Source: Lithospermum erythrorhizon
Lineage: Eukaryota > Streptophyta > Magnoliopsida > Boraginales > Boraginaceae
Direction: 5' to 3'
Length of the DNA stretch: 64,000 nucleotides
NCBI GenBank assembly: GCA_019722365.1
Contig: JADFUC010000801.1
Span: forward strand, 79,920 to 143,919
Below are positions 22,266 through 33,385 of this stretch, in pieces (positions within the stretch are counted from its first letter, which is position 1; the number at the start of each line of letters is the position of its first letter). Below the pieces are notes generated by a model that was not told the DNA's origin, did not search any database, and saw only the letters and a program-made list of their open reading frames with translations. The position numbers and the translations under genes were made by a program.

Positions 22266-23978
22266 ATGGCGTTAGCTAGGCCTTACTTCAGAAGGCTTTA
22301 CGCAACCTCCGCCACCTCCGCCGCATATTCCGATACCATTAGAGCTCCGGTTGTTAATGGTGGTGTCTCAAACCAAGTCAACTTGTTTGAGATTAATGCG
22401 CATTTGAAGGGGTTGGTGTTGAAAGGTTGTTTGGTTGACGCACGTAAACTGTTTGATGAATTGCCTCAAAGAGATACTATCACATGGACTACAATAATCT
22501 CGGCCTACGTCAAGGCTTCCGATTCATCACAGGCATTGTGTTTATTTGGGTCAATGTGGAGTGGTTCGGGTCTGCGTATGGACCAGTTTATACTTAGCTT
22601 AGCGTTGAAAGCGTGCGGGTTGAACGTGAATGCGAAATGTGGGATGTTGTTGCATAGTTTAGGGGTTAAGAGTGGTCTAGTTGACTCTGTTTTTGTGGGC
22701 AGTTCGATACTTGATATGTATATGAAAGTTGGGAAGGTTTCGGAAGGTTGTCAGTTTTTTGATGAGATGCCTCTAAGAAATGTTGTTTCTTGGACTGCTA
22801 TGATTACGGGGCTTGTTCGCTCGGGTTTTCATAAAGATGGACTGATGTACTTCTCAGAAATGTGGAAAGACGGTGTTGAATATGAAGCCTATTCATTTGC
22901 TATTGCGCTAAAGGCATGTGCAGATATTGGGTTCCTGAATCATGGGAGGGAGATTCATGCTCAAACAATTAAGAAAGGAGTGGATGTTACATCTTACGTG
23001 ATTAATAGTCTTGCTACATTGTATAGCAAGTGTGGCAAGTTGAAGTACGGATTGCATTTATTTGAGAAAATGAGCCATCGAGATGTTGTCTCATGGACGA
23101 GTGTTATTTCAAACTATGTTCAGATAGGAAATGATATACATGGCATTAATGCATTCCTCCAGATGAGAGAATCGAATGTGAAGCCTAACGAGTATACCTT
23201 TTCAGCTGTTATAGCTGCTTGTGCTAATGTGATAAGGCATGACTGGGGAGCACAATTGCACGCACACATTATCCATATAGGTCTTGAAGATTCTCTATCT
23301 GTTGCAAATTCTCTAATGGCTTTGTATTCTAAATGTGGACAGTTAAGTTCAGCTTCGACGGTGTTTCAATGCATGAGTAGAATGGATGTGGTCTCTTGGA
23401 GTACAATTATTTCAGGGTATGCTCAAGGTGGTTGTGGTGAGGAAGCTTTTGAGTTCTTATCGAAGATGAGGAGGGAAGGGCCAAAGCCTACGGAATTTGC
23501 TTATGGTAGTGTGTTGAGTGCCTGTGGAAGTATGGCTATTCTTGACCAAGGGAAGCAACTCCATTCTCACGTTTTGACAATTGGATTAGATCATAGAGCT
23601 ATGGTAAGAAGTGGTTTGATTAATATGTATTCAAAATGTGGGAGCATCGGGGATGCCTCAAAGATATTTTGTGAGTCAGAAAATGATGATATCATATCTT
23701 GGACAGCTATGATTAATGGATTTGCAGAACATGGATATAGTCAAGAAGCCATAGATCTGTTTGAGAAGATTCCAGAAGCTGGTTTGAGGCCTGACTCTGT
23801 GACCTTCATTGGTGTGCTTAGTGCTTGTAGTCATCAAGTAAAGAGTACACACTTAATCCTTCTAAAGTATTTATCTCTTTGTGAGTTTGTCAAGTTAAAT
23901 GAAGCAGAGAACATGATAACAACAATGCCTGAAAAGAAGACAGTTAGTCAGTTTACGTATATGCAGAGTTCACGGTGA
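22266..23978 (+). CDS. PPR protein, PLS type, At3g47840-like, damaged 3' end
   Basis: 570-codon frame. The N-terminus [20 protein letters not shown] is rich in Arg, Ala and Ser, with few acids, like a mitochondrial or plastid targeting peptide. About eleven PPR units follow, for example [54 protein letters not shown] and [18 protein letters not shown]. It resembles Arabidopsis At3g47840 as I remember it. After GVLSACSH the family normally has ~40 residues before the next unit; here they are replaced by [20 protein letters not shown], after which family sequence ([13 protein letters not shown]) returns. The frame then shifts and ends at TGA 23976-23978. The lost E-domain text continues in another frame to 24132. 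So the N-terminal repeats look intact while the C-terminal effector part is broken; it may be a recent pseudogene or a truncated active protein. A GTAAAG...GCAG pair at about 23836-23905 could be a tiny intron, but that would not repair the frame. Confidence 0.88.
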   Translation: MALARPYFRRLYATSATSAAYSDTIRAPVVNGGVSNQVNLFEINAHLKGLVLKGCLVDARKLFDELPQRDTITWTTIISAYVKASDSSQALCLFGSMWSGSGLRMDQFILSLALKACGLNVNAKCGMLLHSLGVKSGLVDSVFVGSSILDMYMKVGKVSEGCQFFDEMPLRNVVSWTAMITGLVRSGFHKDGLMYFSEMWKDGVEYEAYSFAIALKACADIGFLNHGREIHAQTIKKGVDVTSYVINSLATLYSKCGKLKYGLHLFEKMSHRDVVSWTSVISNYVQIGNDIHGINAFLQMRESNVKPNEYTFSAVIAACANVIRHDWGAQLHAHIIHIGLEDSLSVANSLMALYSKCGQLSSASTVFQCMSRMDVVSWSTIISGYAQGGCGEEAFEFLSKMRREGPKPTEFAYGSVLSACGSMAILDQGKQLHSHVLTIGLDHRAMVRSGLINMYSKCGSIGDASKIFCESENDDIISWTAMINGFAEHGYSQEAIDLFEKIPEAGLRPDSVTFIGVLSACSHQVKSTHLILLKYLSLCEFVKLNEAENMITTMPEKKTVSQFTYMQSSR

Positions 23979-24132
23979 TGTTGAACGTGGAAAGCGTGCT
24001 GCAGAGCAAATTCTTAAACTAGATCCGAGTTGTGCAGGAACTCACATCACCCTAGCTAACTTATATGCTTCAAAAGGGAAAGAGAATCAGCTAAAGCAGC
24101 TTAAATCAAAGAACTGTATATTTGATGAATAA
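23968..24132 (+). pseudogene. Out-of-frame E-domain remnant of PPR gene 2
   Basis: The second frame reads [20 protein letters not shown], then [18 protein letters not shown] and a short divergent tail KENQLKQLK...DE before TAA at 24130-24132. This is the classic E-domain context of PLS-type PPR proteins (GDVERG, AAEQIL.LDP, LANLYAS.GKW). It overlaps the end of the main frame by 11 bp, so a small deletion separates them. The usual continuation (VRKMMK...GWS) is absent. Confidence 0.8.
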
Positions 24133-26291
24133 ACAGGTTTCTGCATTTGTTAGACTATATCCACAAGCCACAGTTTAAGATAAATTTTGAATTAGTAGCA
24201 TCAGTAGCAAATTTTTCTCTCAGGGGAGGTTGCCCCTGTATTCCTCAACACATTTAAGACAATTGAGCAATGCCTCTCTCATAGATGTTCACTAGATCTT
24301 GAGTTTCATTTCCATGACAAGAACCAGCATTTTACTTGAGTGCCTCTAGGATATGTAGCCTGGGTTATTGCAAGTGTTGTTAAACTCTGATGATTTGAAT
24401 CGATCATTCACAGATATTTACAGTTGAGCAAGGAAAGAGGATGGAAATGGTATGAATTCAGAACAATACTATTTCTTCATATTTGGACAAAGAAAATTAA
24501 TGGATAAAGAGATTTGTGAGAACTGTTGTTTTGTAGACTTGTAGTGTAGAAAAATTTAATAGACATATTTACTAATAAGGCTAGTTTTCTAGGATACTAA
24601 AGACCGCAAGGGATGGATGGACGCCGGGGAATTGGTTAATAACTGTACAAAGAGGATCAAGTTTTTTCAATTCAGAGACAACATAGTAATAATTAGAAGA
24701 AGCTCACAGAGCTGCAATATTAGATCAGCTAAATTCACAATCTGACTGTTCCGCTGCCATACTATGCTCATTCTGATAGGATTGTGGAGGCTCGAGATTG
24801 AGGGTAATATGTTAATGAAAGGTTTTGCTGTAATTGCTGAAACAACCATTATGCCCACTCTACTCTAGTAGCACGTGAAGAAAACAGTTTACTTTTGACT
24901 TCATGCAATCTTTTACTACTGCAGGTTTGGGAAGTATCTATCTGCATTGTTCTTGAGATTCTATACCATGGAAGTGATGAACACAAGTACACAACACGTG
25001 AAGGAATATGAAGCCATAGCTATAGATCTGTTGAAAGCAAGAACTTCCTGATTTTTTATATACCGAAAGTAACCATGCCTAAACAATATCATTTATTTCG
25101 TTGTATCAACAAGGAGTTGAACAAGCAGGTACCTTAATGGATGGTTTTGCATTTATAATATTAGTAGGCTAATCACAAAGGAAATATTATTATCAGTGTG
25201 CAAATGTATCTTTATGACCAATTGTTTTGGTGAAAGCAGAAGAATGTAAAAAATTGTCGGAGAAACTAACATGTAGTATTTTTGAGGCATAGTTTTCGTT
25301 CAATTTGCATAAGAACTGCATACAACTAATTGTAATAGGATACACTATTAAGGTTAAAAAAATACACTATCTTTATGCAATATATATCTTGCCTGCAGAA
25401 TTTTTTTTAGCTCTTGTTAATCTTCTTGCTCTGTTTTCTCACATTTTTATCATCATCCTTACATTATGACTGATCTAGAAACTTCCTCCACCTCTGGAAC
25501 TGGTAACAATAACACGCCTCTGACCTCCCAACCCACACTACCAACCGAGTGAACCGACTCAACACCAGCCTCTAGAATTAGCTATACACTGTAATGACTC
25601 TAAAAATAAATATCAATATCAACAAGATAGATACGAAACCATGTTTGATGTAGTCGAGATCCTCAGCTAACAAGGTCGTTGAATGGGACTAAGTCTAGAC
25701 TTTTTTCAAATTACATTATAATTTATCTCAGAAAATGATTTGAATGTGTCTAACTATGGTTCAAAGGTCATCTCCCGATTAAATTTAGGTTGAACTTAGT
25801 ATGGTTGTATATGATGAATTTAGTATATGTATATGATGAATTTAACTTAGTACATGGCGCATGCCTCTGTATATTATTGCAAAAGCAGCATGCAGGTTAT
25901 TGGAGTATTAAAGATAAACCTACAACTTATAGTCCTAGGGCATCACCTCAAGTTTGTTGCCATGGCACTTGAAGTAGGTCGTTCATAGATTAGGTCATAA
26001 AGCCTCCTGCAAGCCAATCATCGCAATATTAGGCCCCAAGAAGCCGGACCTGTGCCACATTCTTGAAGCCATGCTCGCCTATTCTAGATGAACTGCAGAT
26101 TTGCCGCGAGGAATCGGATTCAAGAATCATATTGATGATGCCCATAGTAGAGGTCATATGTGGAATGGTGATTAGACTAATGTTATCTATGTAAACAAGA
26201 AAAAACGACCTTGTATTGTAAAAAGTGAAGTCACAAGAATTGTATTTATTTTGAAATAAACCATGAACTCGAAAACAATGAGAATAACAAT
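24133..26291. other. 3' flank of PPR gene 2 and spacer
   Basis: No gene recognised. 25468-25550 holds ATGACTGATCTAGAAACTTC and a short Ser/Thr/Asn-rich frame (MTDLETSSTSGTGNNNTPLT) that resembles the start of copia gag proteins, too short to be sure. GTATATGATGAATTTA is tandemly duplicated near 25805-25840. Confidence 0.45.
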
Positions 26292-26373
26292 TGATCCAGC
26301 TGTTAGAGGCCTTTCAGTTGACTTGAGGTCCCAAGTTCGATTCTCATCATGGCGGGGTTTAAAAAAAAAAAAA
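26292..26373 (+). repeat. tRNA-derived SINE-like fragment with A tail
   Basis: TGATCCAGCTGTTAGAGGC resembles an A-box region, AGTTCGATTCT (26334-26344) is a good B box, and the segment ends in a 13-A run (26361-26373). The A tail points to retroposition. The left boundary is uncertain. Confidence 0.5.
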
Positions 26374-26445
26374 CAAACTTCCGAAAACAATAGGATGCAA
26401 CTGTTGAATTGCCTTTACATGAGCTATATCCATTAATTTTAGATA

Positions 26446-26900
26446 TTATTCGTCATCAAAACTAGGTGCCACAAGACTCTCTATGAATAAAGATTCATTG
26501 ATTCCATCAATCTCGTGTTTTTCCTTGAATTATAAACATCATATTTTTAAAAAATAAATTTTACCGCCCTCTCGATCTCATTATTAACGAGATATATTTA
26601 ATTAACTCTTTAACAAGAATCTAAATACATTAAATGTTTATACTATACATTTATCACTAGCTATCATACGCCATAAGAGTACAAGAAAGAAAAATCGTAT
26701 CAATTTATTACGCTAATGTTGTAATCTATATACTTATAATATGTTGAGTTGAGATGAGTTTTTGAATTCGAAATTGGTCGAATTTAAGCCAACGTGTTGA
26801 CTCATTAAACAAGAACAATTGAGTTATATAATCAAATCTTCATCCACATTCCTTCATCATCCAACAACAATTTAATTCCACCAAAATCCAAAATCCTGAT
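26446..26900 (-). pseudogene. F-box gene remnant (C-terminal part), copy 2
   Basis: On the minus strand the end reads ESLFIESLVAPSFDDE and stop (26446), parallel to STLFIESLVAPNYEGG in the F-box gene at 29.4 kb. The shared DNA block caagactctctatgaataa (plus strand) and a TGGATGATGAAGGAATG stretch (near 26865, minus strand), matching WTMKESW of the other copy, support a paralogous tail. The N-terminal F-box itself was not found; 26940-27560 may hold unrecognisable remnants. It is a dead duplicate. Confidence 0.6.
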
Positions 26901-27590
26901 CAGATCAACACCCAGATCCTCATCATATTTAAGATAATTAAACGATTTGGAGGTTCTTGTGATAAACATCTCATGTCATAGAAAAGGAGAATTTCCAAAG
27001 TTGAAGTTGCAGTTTGTTGTTAAGGAGTTGTATATTATATCTGAAATTGTTGGCACTGCAAGATATATATTCCTTTGTGGATTAAGATTTTACCCAGTAA
27101 GCTGTTGGACATGGTATGGCTTATCGCAAGTGAAGGGTAAGCCATTAACAAATGATTTATCTTGTGTTAGTAAAAACATAATCCTATACCCAAATAGGTA
27201 AGTGGACTTAAATATCCTTGCGGTAAAGGGTTAACTTCGTGATATTTGTATTCACTCAGTTTTTAGTCAATTCTTAGCCTCATGGGCGGCATGCTTTTAT
27301 ACCTAGGTTGTCATCAATTTCAATTATACCATGGAGGTATGAAGACCATACTTTTATTTTCTTGAGTTTATCGTTGTCTCGAGTTGTAAAACCCATTGTT
27401 GAATGCTAGATGAGACATACTTTCTTTCAGTTCCAACTATATTGCATGGTCTTTGATTATCACGCAAATTGCTTTTGTTATCCATCAAGGCGACTCGATC
27501 GTTTGCGCTGACGACGGTCCTAACCTCGGGGGTCACCAAGGTCAAAGATATCCGAATAAACAACCACTCTACTATAAGCTTTTTTCTTTA
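26901..27590. other. Region between F-box remnant and tandem repeat
   Basis: Contains an 84-codon plus-strand frame at 26947-27201 that I do not recognise (GEFPKLKLQFVVKELY). No splice or family support, so it is not called as a gene. Confidence 0.4.
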
Positions 27591-28250
27591 TGAATGCATT
27601 ATTGTTTTTGTTCAATTTCTCATTTTGAAACTATTTTGTAGGTATTTTGGTTAACAAATAACCGAATATACAACCACTTACTATGTTTTTGGTTATTTTT
27701 CAATTGTAAATTATTTTAGATGTTATTTGTTTCAATCTTGTACATTCGAAACTATCAGAAAAGCTTTAAGTTGAACGAATATATGAATAAATAAGCATTT
27801 TGATATGTTTTTGGTTCTTATGAATGAATTATAATTTTTTCGTTCAGTTTCTTTTGAAACCATTTTGTTGATGTTTTGGATAACAAATAACCAAATATAT
27901 TAAACCACTCTGCATTTATATTTTTTATTATTTTGAACGTAATTATTTTAGAAGTTATTTGTTTTAATCTTGTACATTTGAAGCCATTTGTAGGGATTTT
28001 GGGTTAACGAATATATAATAAATAACTAATTCGACGAGTTTTTGAGTTAAGTGATGAAATGACTGTTTTAAACTGCTTTTAGGTGTTTCGTTAACAACAA
28101 CGAATAAATATTCAGTTTTGCTATGTTTTTGTTATTTTTATTTGTAAATGTTCTTTTTTTTAATTTTGTAAATATATCATTGATTTTTGTTCACATTCTC
28201 ACTTGAAATCTATTTTATAGATGATTTTGGTGAAAAAATATATGAGAAGA
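27591..28250. repeat. ~231-bp tandem repeat, about three diverged copies
   Basis: Blocks such as ttggttaacaaataaccgaa (27646) and ttggataacaaataaccaaa (27878), or gttatttgtttcaatcttgt (27723) and gttatttgttttaatcttgt (27954), recur with a 231-bp shift. A third, more diverged copy runs from ~28050 (aactgcttttaggtgtttcg ... gctatgtttttgttattttt). The unit is AT-rich and non-coding. Confidence 0.75.
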
Positions 28251-29420
28251 ACTATGGAAAAGAAACTAGAGGCAGGAATGACAAAATTGTCATTGAAATA
28301 ATAATGGATGATTGTGAAGAGAGAAAAAGCATACAGATTGAGTAATTGAAATAATTTGAAATTAAAAAAATGAGTAGAAATGTATAAAAATTTAAAAGTG
28401 AAACATATAATGGAAAGTATCAAGAATAATCTATGAGTTGCTAATTTCAAAAAATTAAATCCAAAAAGATGGTATGAAAAAGAAAGAAAAGGAAAGAGAT
28501 AAATTAAATCCATAATTTAGATAAAAACCAGCATCCTAAACTCTAGTACAAATCCCATGGAAATTTTGGTTATTTAATTATTTTTTAATGAAATGCAAAA
28601 AACAAAAGTGTCCTTGTTTTAACATGACCAAAGGATCAAAAAGTCATTTAAAGAGGTGATCTAATGGTTTCATAAGCACTTAAGCAGCGTGTTTAAGGAC
28701 TTCTTTTAAGTACCTAAAGCGGGACTTCAAAGGACAGACATTATTAACCATTATGTTTGAATTCCAAACATAAAAGAATTATCAAAATTAAGCCTGTAAA
28801 ACTAGTAGAACATAATATTTTGAAAGTTAACGGTGCACTAATGGAAAAGTTGAGGAACATACATATCAAGTGAGAACTTTTTTGAACACATATATCAAAC
28901 ATGTATAATCAGAACCATAAACGCTTAAACATGATGACTAAACATGATGTATCATGAGTCCCAAATACTTGACCAAAATATTTCTTTAAAAGCCTTTCAT
29001 CATATTCTAACTTAATTTTGCAACTCGATCTCCTCAAACCAATGTTAGAAAACCTCGTTTATTATATCAAATAGCAAGCACTATATTCTTTTAAAAATGC
29101 ACATTTACCAGCTACAAAGGCAGACCTTTAGACTTGAATTAAAAAGAAAGAAGTATACAATAACAAGTACTGGATTAAAATTGCACAATGACCGTACTGG
29201 TCGACATATATAGCATAATCAAATACACCAAATACATAAGGTAAATATTCATTGTGTTATATATGCAAAAGAAAAACGGCCATGCATGTACTGTAAAAAT
29301 GAAGTGGCACAAGAATAAAAAACCTCCAGAATTTAAAACAATACATTTTCGTAGGAGCTATAAGAAAAAAAATGTTCACTTTCCTTTAGAGGAGCTATAT
29401 ATATCAATTGATTTTATATG
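28251..29420. other. AT-rich spacer, no gene seen
   Basis: The minus-strand frame at 28199-28513 is F/L/Y-rich low-complexity translation of A-rich DNA and is not supported. Nothing else recognised. Confidence 0.5.
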
Positions 29421-30560
29421 TCACCCGCCTTCATAATTAGGTGCTACAAGACTCTCTATGAATAATGTACTTTGGAGCCATGGAATACGACCATTGATTT
29501 CCCCAATCTGGTGATTTATGAATGAATTCTTTTTCGAATTATAGACCATCAAATATTTTTCTTTGTAAAGTAAAACTTCACCATCCTTTAACCCTAGAAT
29601 TGGCTTATATGCTTAAATAAAACACGTTATCCTCTAACCCCAGAATTTGTTTAATACATCATTGATCACCATAAGGAAACTCCATGCCTTTCATCCATGA
29701 TTCCTTCATCGTCCAAATATCCATTCTAATTTTGTCATATTCATGGTATGGCCACTAAGACCACCAAAACTCAAAAAAACCTATATTTGGGGTAACGCTA
29801 AAGTTCTAGAGGTATAGTTTACAGTATCCACCAGTAAAATAATTTGGGACAAACCTATTCCCACAATCCAGTAAAGTACTCCTCCAACAGCTACTCCACT
29901 TCTATAAAAACTGCCCGTTTTGTAATCATTAATCCTTCTCCAAGAATTAGCCCTCAAGCTGTAAATCTCTATGTAAGTGTAACAAGGGAAAACAGTACTC
30001 AAGTCGACCAATTTGTAGTCATCATTGAATTCATCATAACAAAATCCGTAACTAATATGTAATAAATTGTATTTCTTTCCATTATCTGGCAATTTATTCA
30101 ACTTCCGGATACATGGGTTGTACAAAAAGTGTGTCTTATCAGGATAAATAAGTCCAGATAATAAACCGTTGCATGTACCAATAATTTTAAACCCTTGGTC
30201 TTCGATTGGGACATCAAGATCCCTTGGAATAATAATAGAGGCGGTGTCATCTAATAGGGAGGAGATTGAACAAGTGAAGTATGTGTTAGAGTAGAAAGAT
30301 TTTGAGAGCTTCAAAATCAAGAAATAATTGACATAGGTTTTGAATTTTGTAGAGGCATTTATATGGGCTTTGATAAAGAGAGGAGATGAGATTAAAGAGA
30401 GCCATTGTTTGCATGCACACCTAAATTTCAAGAGGAATTTAACTGGAAGCCTTGAGAGTATCTCTATAATTAACTCTAATGGAAGACAAACACGTCTCTT
30501 TGTACCTACGTTTGAGTCGTAGCTAGGCTCCACCTCCATTGTAGGATTTTGCAAAAACAA
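29421..30560 (-). pseudogene. F-box protein (FBA type, At3g23880-like), C-terminus broken
   Basis: F-box proteins link substrates to SCF ubiquitin ligases through SKP1. An intact frame of 259 codons (30560-29781) has the F-box at residues ~26-66 (LPLELIIEILSRLPVKFLLK, then FRCACKQWLSLI), then FBA landmarks GTCNGLL (128-134), LYNPCIRKLNKLP (146-158), GFCYDEFNDDYKLV (172-185) and GVLYWI (227-232). Family members are usually ~380-400 residues. The missing tail is present downstream in other frames: EYDKIRMDIWTMKESWMK near 29700, LGLKDGEVLLYKEKYLMVYN near 29560, STLFIESLVAPNYEGG and stop at 29421. Breaks are at least one frameshift near 29780, a TGA after FPYGDQ, and a ~50-bp duplication around CAAATTCTGGGGTTAGAGG. 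The second ATG (30539, MEVEPSYD) is the better start, since the TATA box is only ~42 bp from the first. A truncated protein with a working F-box but no full substrate domain is possible. Confidence 0.85.
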
Positions 30561-30601
30561 AGCCTGTTGAGAAAGCCAAGGAGTTTTCTTTAGGTATCCC
30601 C

Positions 30602-30608
30602 TTTTATA
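30602..30608 (-). promoter_or_regulatory. TATA box of the F-box gene
   Basis: TATAAAA on the minus strand inside AGTATAAAAGGGGA, 42 bp upstream of the first ATG and 63 bp upstream of the second. Transcription would start near 30575, favouring the second ATG as the true start. Confidence 0.6.
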
Positions 30609-30610
30609 CT

Positions 30611-31757
30611 AGTTTGTTGCAAACCGGAGTAATCCACTCTAAAACCTGGCTCGAAGAACCTAATACTCGTAGTACAAAACTGGACCGGTCCTATTTTTGT
30701 CTTAAATATTGACCTGGAGGATATTTCATATACCAGACCAATATATAATATCAGATTATATAAATATATTTATTTTTATATTTATTAGAAATTATTTAAA
30801 CTAATACTTGATAATATTAGTGCCAAATAATTAATTTGGCCTATATTTATTCACGAAAAGAACTACAACTCCATTCACCAGGCCCGATTCGTGTAACAAA
30901 GGTTGAAATCCTCTAATTAAGAGTAAGCCATGCTACACATATCCTCGAACATGGCCGTAGAATTGTTTTATACGCTTAATCAATTAAATAGACTGGATAG
31001 CCCATAAACCAACACCTGTAGACGTTCAAGAGTGAAATAACCCGACGCCACAAATGTAAACCGCTTGACCTACACCTTATAGACAAATTCAAGATAGTGA
31101 CACAACCCTTTATAAATGACCTGCCCCACCAGAAGACGGCCCCTGCTCCAAATTCCAAGAATTTTTTAGGAAGACACAATTCCGCTTGTGTCAAGAATCG
31201 ATCCTTAAATCTCTTCTCAACGATGTCACTCTCTGGCCTATTTTTCTTGTTAAAAAAAGATCATCGTTTAAAGTCCATAAAAATTAAAATAATTGAATTG
31301 ATTAGGCTTTCTTATGATGTCTTTGATAATATGCCCACAATTTGAACAATAGAAGCACTTACAAAAACAATGTAACATGCAGTGGAACATCAACATACAG
31401 TGAGGAACTAGTGGAGTGTAGGGGGAACTAGTGGAGGCGTAGAAGAGTAATTGCCCCTTCTAAATTATTTTAAAACAAAATTTAATTTTTTAAAAATTTA
31501 ATTTTAACATTTATTTATTAAAAAATTAGGTAGTTCGTCCCGTTTAAATTTATATAATTTTCTTCATCAATTAAACTTTCTAGCTGATTCCCCACTGTCA
31601 ACATATGTATATCATAATCCACACATGTACATATGTAAGTTGTAACTAAATCTGAAACATTATAATAAAAAGTAAAAACAATCAAGAACATCTTCATTTT
31701 TCAGTAAGTTTCCAACTACATAAATCTGAAACATTATAGAAAAAAGTAAAAACAATC
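30611..31757. other. Intergenic, no gene seen
   Basis: AT-rich with a less AT-rich patch at 30880-31240. No coding or element signature recognised. The last ~100 bp hold a repeated phrase (taaatctgaaacattata at 31649 and 31721) downstream of the PKS gene. Confidence 0.5.
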
Positions 31758-33176
31758 TTAGAGATAACAATGACCTTCAGGCACACATTTAATCTTACGC
31801 TGTCCCACACTTACAGAATTCTCATGGCGACAACTCAACAACCCCATCCCTTTCTTTTTACTAAATTCATTTTCATCTTCATGATTTCTTAATCTTGATA
31901 ATTGACAAATTTCTGAAACAGACATTGAATAATTCCCAACACTTCTCCTATCAAATCCTTCTGCAGTTGTAACACTCCAATCAACACTAACTTCACTAGG
32001 TGCATAGCATTCATTAATCTCATCTAATGGACTATCTAACTTGCTTGTTGGACATTTTCTTGAATTAAACCTGGATGCATCATCCAGGGAATCACGACGA
32101 TGGCCTGTAGAGAAGCTCTCGATTTCGAATAAATCTGAACTTGCATCACTTTCGATATCATCATCTGTTTGAGTTTGAATTTCCATTGATTTTTTGTTGG
32201 TTGGTTCAGTTTTTGGCTGGAATACATCTAATGAAAACCGCCCTGGTTCTTCACTAGGGGCTATGGGGATCTTCTGGGCGGGTTTTGATGGGAATGAGGG
32301 GGTTAAAACAGGGAAGGAAAAACTTGTTGGGCCATCTCCAAATGACCTTTTCATCACAGATACACATTGTTGCTGAGGATTTTTTGGAGCCTGGAATCTT
32401 TCTGCTGAAATAGTGATTGTATTCGAGACGATTCTTTGTTGCCTTTCCAGGGGCATATTTGATATCAAAGTATTCTGAGGGATAATGGGTCTTTTTTCTG
32501 GTGTGATCTCACTATGCTTTGTTTTTGGACTTGAATTCTTGATTTTAGCTTCTGGGGTTCTGTTTTCTGTACTTGGTTCCTCTACTTTCACTGATTTCTT
32601 CCCCGAACAGGGGCATTTTCGACAAAATAACCATCTCGAAGTTGAAATCTTCTTCTTGTGATGTTTATTGGTTTCAGTATTCTTCATTGGCCCTGGAGGA
32701 TTGGACAATAGACCTGTTCGGCTATTCCAACTAGCTTCAGATGAAGCTGCTGGGGTTAAGCGAAAAGAACTCGTCTTGTAGTTTCTTTCACAGCCATCAG
32801 CTGATGAAACTGTGGATAATCTGCTACAAGGGACCGTTGATAAATCACGCGAATCGACATTGTTTTGGCGAGGATTTGCCAAAGAGATGGGCTTGTCTAT
32901 ATTTGTTTCATTGGGTTCATTGAAGTACTTATGTGCATCAAACACATTGATCTCAGAATCATCAATTTTTGGGGGGAGATTGAGAGATTCTTTATTCTTG
33001 AGGTAGGAGGAGAAAGAGATATCTAACATGGGTGGCAATGATTTGGAATTAAGATGGGGTTCTGTATCTGTTACACTGATGATTGTTTGTTGAGATGATT
33101 GGCACTTGAGGGTGTTGAGAGAAGTATGAGAGTCCATCACTGTGGTTTTCTGCAATTTGGATAGTGTACAGAGCAT
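31758..33176 (-). CDS. PKS1-like: Phytochrome kinase substrate (PKS) protein
   Basis: Single-exon 472-codon frame. PKS proteins are plasma-membrane-associated partners of phototropins and phytochromes acting in phototropism, leaf flattening and positioning. Family motifs in order: FSSYLK (~55-60), INVFDAHKYFN (76-86, the IGVFGAEKYFNG block), SSEASWNSRTGLL (145-157), a basic Cys cluster CRKCPCSGKKSVKVEE (185-200), SDASSDLFEIESFS (343-356) and CYAPSEVSVDWSVTTA (390-405), ending GLLSC...SVSVG. The Cys cluster suits the S-acylation reported for PKS membrane attachment. Arabidopsis PKS1 is ~440 residues, so the length is normal, and PKS genes usually lack introns, as here. The second ATG (codon 14, 33137) is an alternative start, giving MDSHTSLNTL. 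Which PKS paralogue it is cannot be told from this window. No frameshift is seen; probably functional. Confidence 0.93.
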   Translation of the reverse strand: MLCTLSKLQKTTVMDSHTSLNTLKCQSSQQTIISVTDTEPHLNSKSLPPMLDISFSSYLKNKESLNLPPKIDDSEINVFDAHKYFNEPNETNIDKPISLANPRQNNVDSRDLSTVPCSRLSTVSSADGCERNYKTSSFRLTPAASSEASWNSRTGLLSNPPGPMKNTETNKHHKKKISTSRWLFCRKCPCSGKKSVKVEEPSTENRTPEAKIKNSSPKTKHSEITPEKRPIIPQNTLISNMPLERQQRIVSNTITISAERFQAPKNPQQQCVSVMKRSFGDGPTSFSFPVLTPSFPSKPAQKIPIAPSEEPGRFSLDVFQPKTEPTNKKSMEIQTQTDDDIESDASSDLFEIESFSTGHRRDSLDDASRFNSRKCPTSKLDSPLDEINECYAPSEVSVDWSVTTAEGFDRRSVGNYSMSVSEICQLSRLRNHEDENEFSKKKGMGLLSCRHENSVSVGQRKIKCVPEGHCYL

Positions 33177-33307
33177 TCAGTGGATATTTAGTTGGAAACT
33201 CTGAAATTCTTCTATACCTGACACTAGCTTCTACTTGAGGCATGTATAAATAAGATTGCTCGGCACATTTATCTAGTGGGATTAGAGTTTAGAGAACAAG
33301 TCCGTAC

Positions 33308-33385
33308 GGTCATAGTCTAGTAATAAAGGCACCAACATCTTGGACCTCAAAGAATTTAAATTCGAATATTAACCGTTGCAGTGTC
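33308..33385 (+). repeat. Weak tRNA-like SINE fragment
   Basis: GTCATAGTCTAGTAATAAAGG resembles an A box and AAATTCGAATATTAA a degraded B box ~45 bp downstream, directly upstream of the PKS promoter. Low support. Confidence 0.25.

Noticed and set aside
26947..27201. 84-codon plus-strand ORF
   Set aside because: Some protein-like text but no recognised family, no frame conservation evidence and a region of F-box debris on the other strand.
28199..28513. 104-codon minus-strand ORF rich in F, L and Y
   Set aside because: Low-complexity translation of A-rich DNA; would mimic a membrane protein by composition only.
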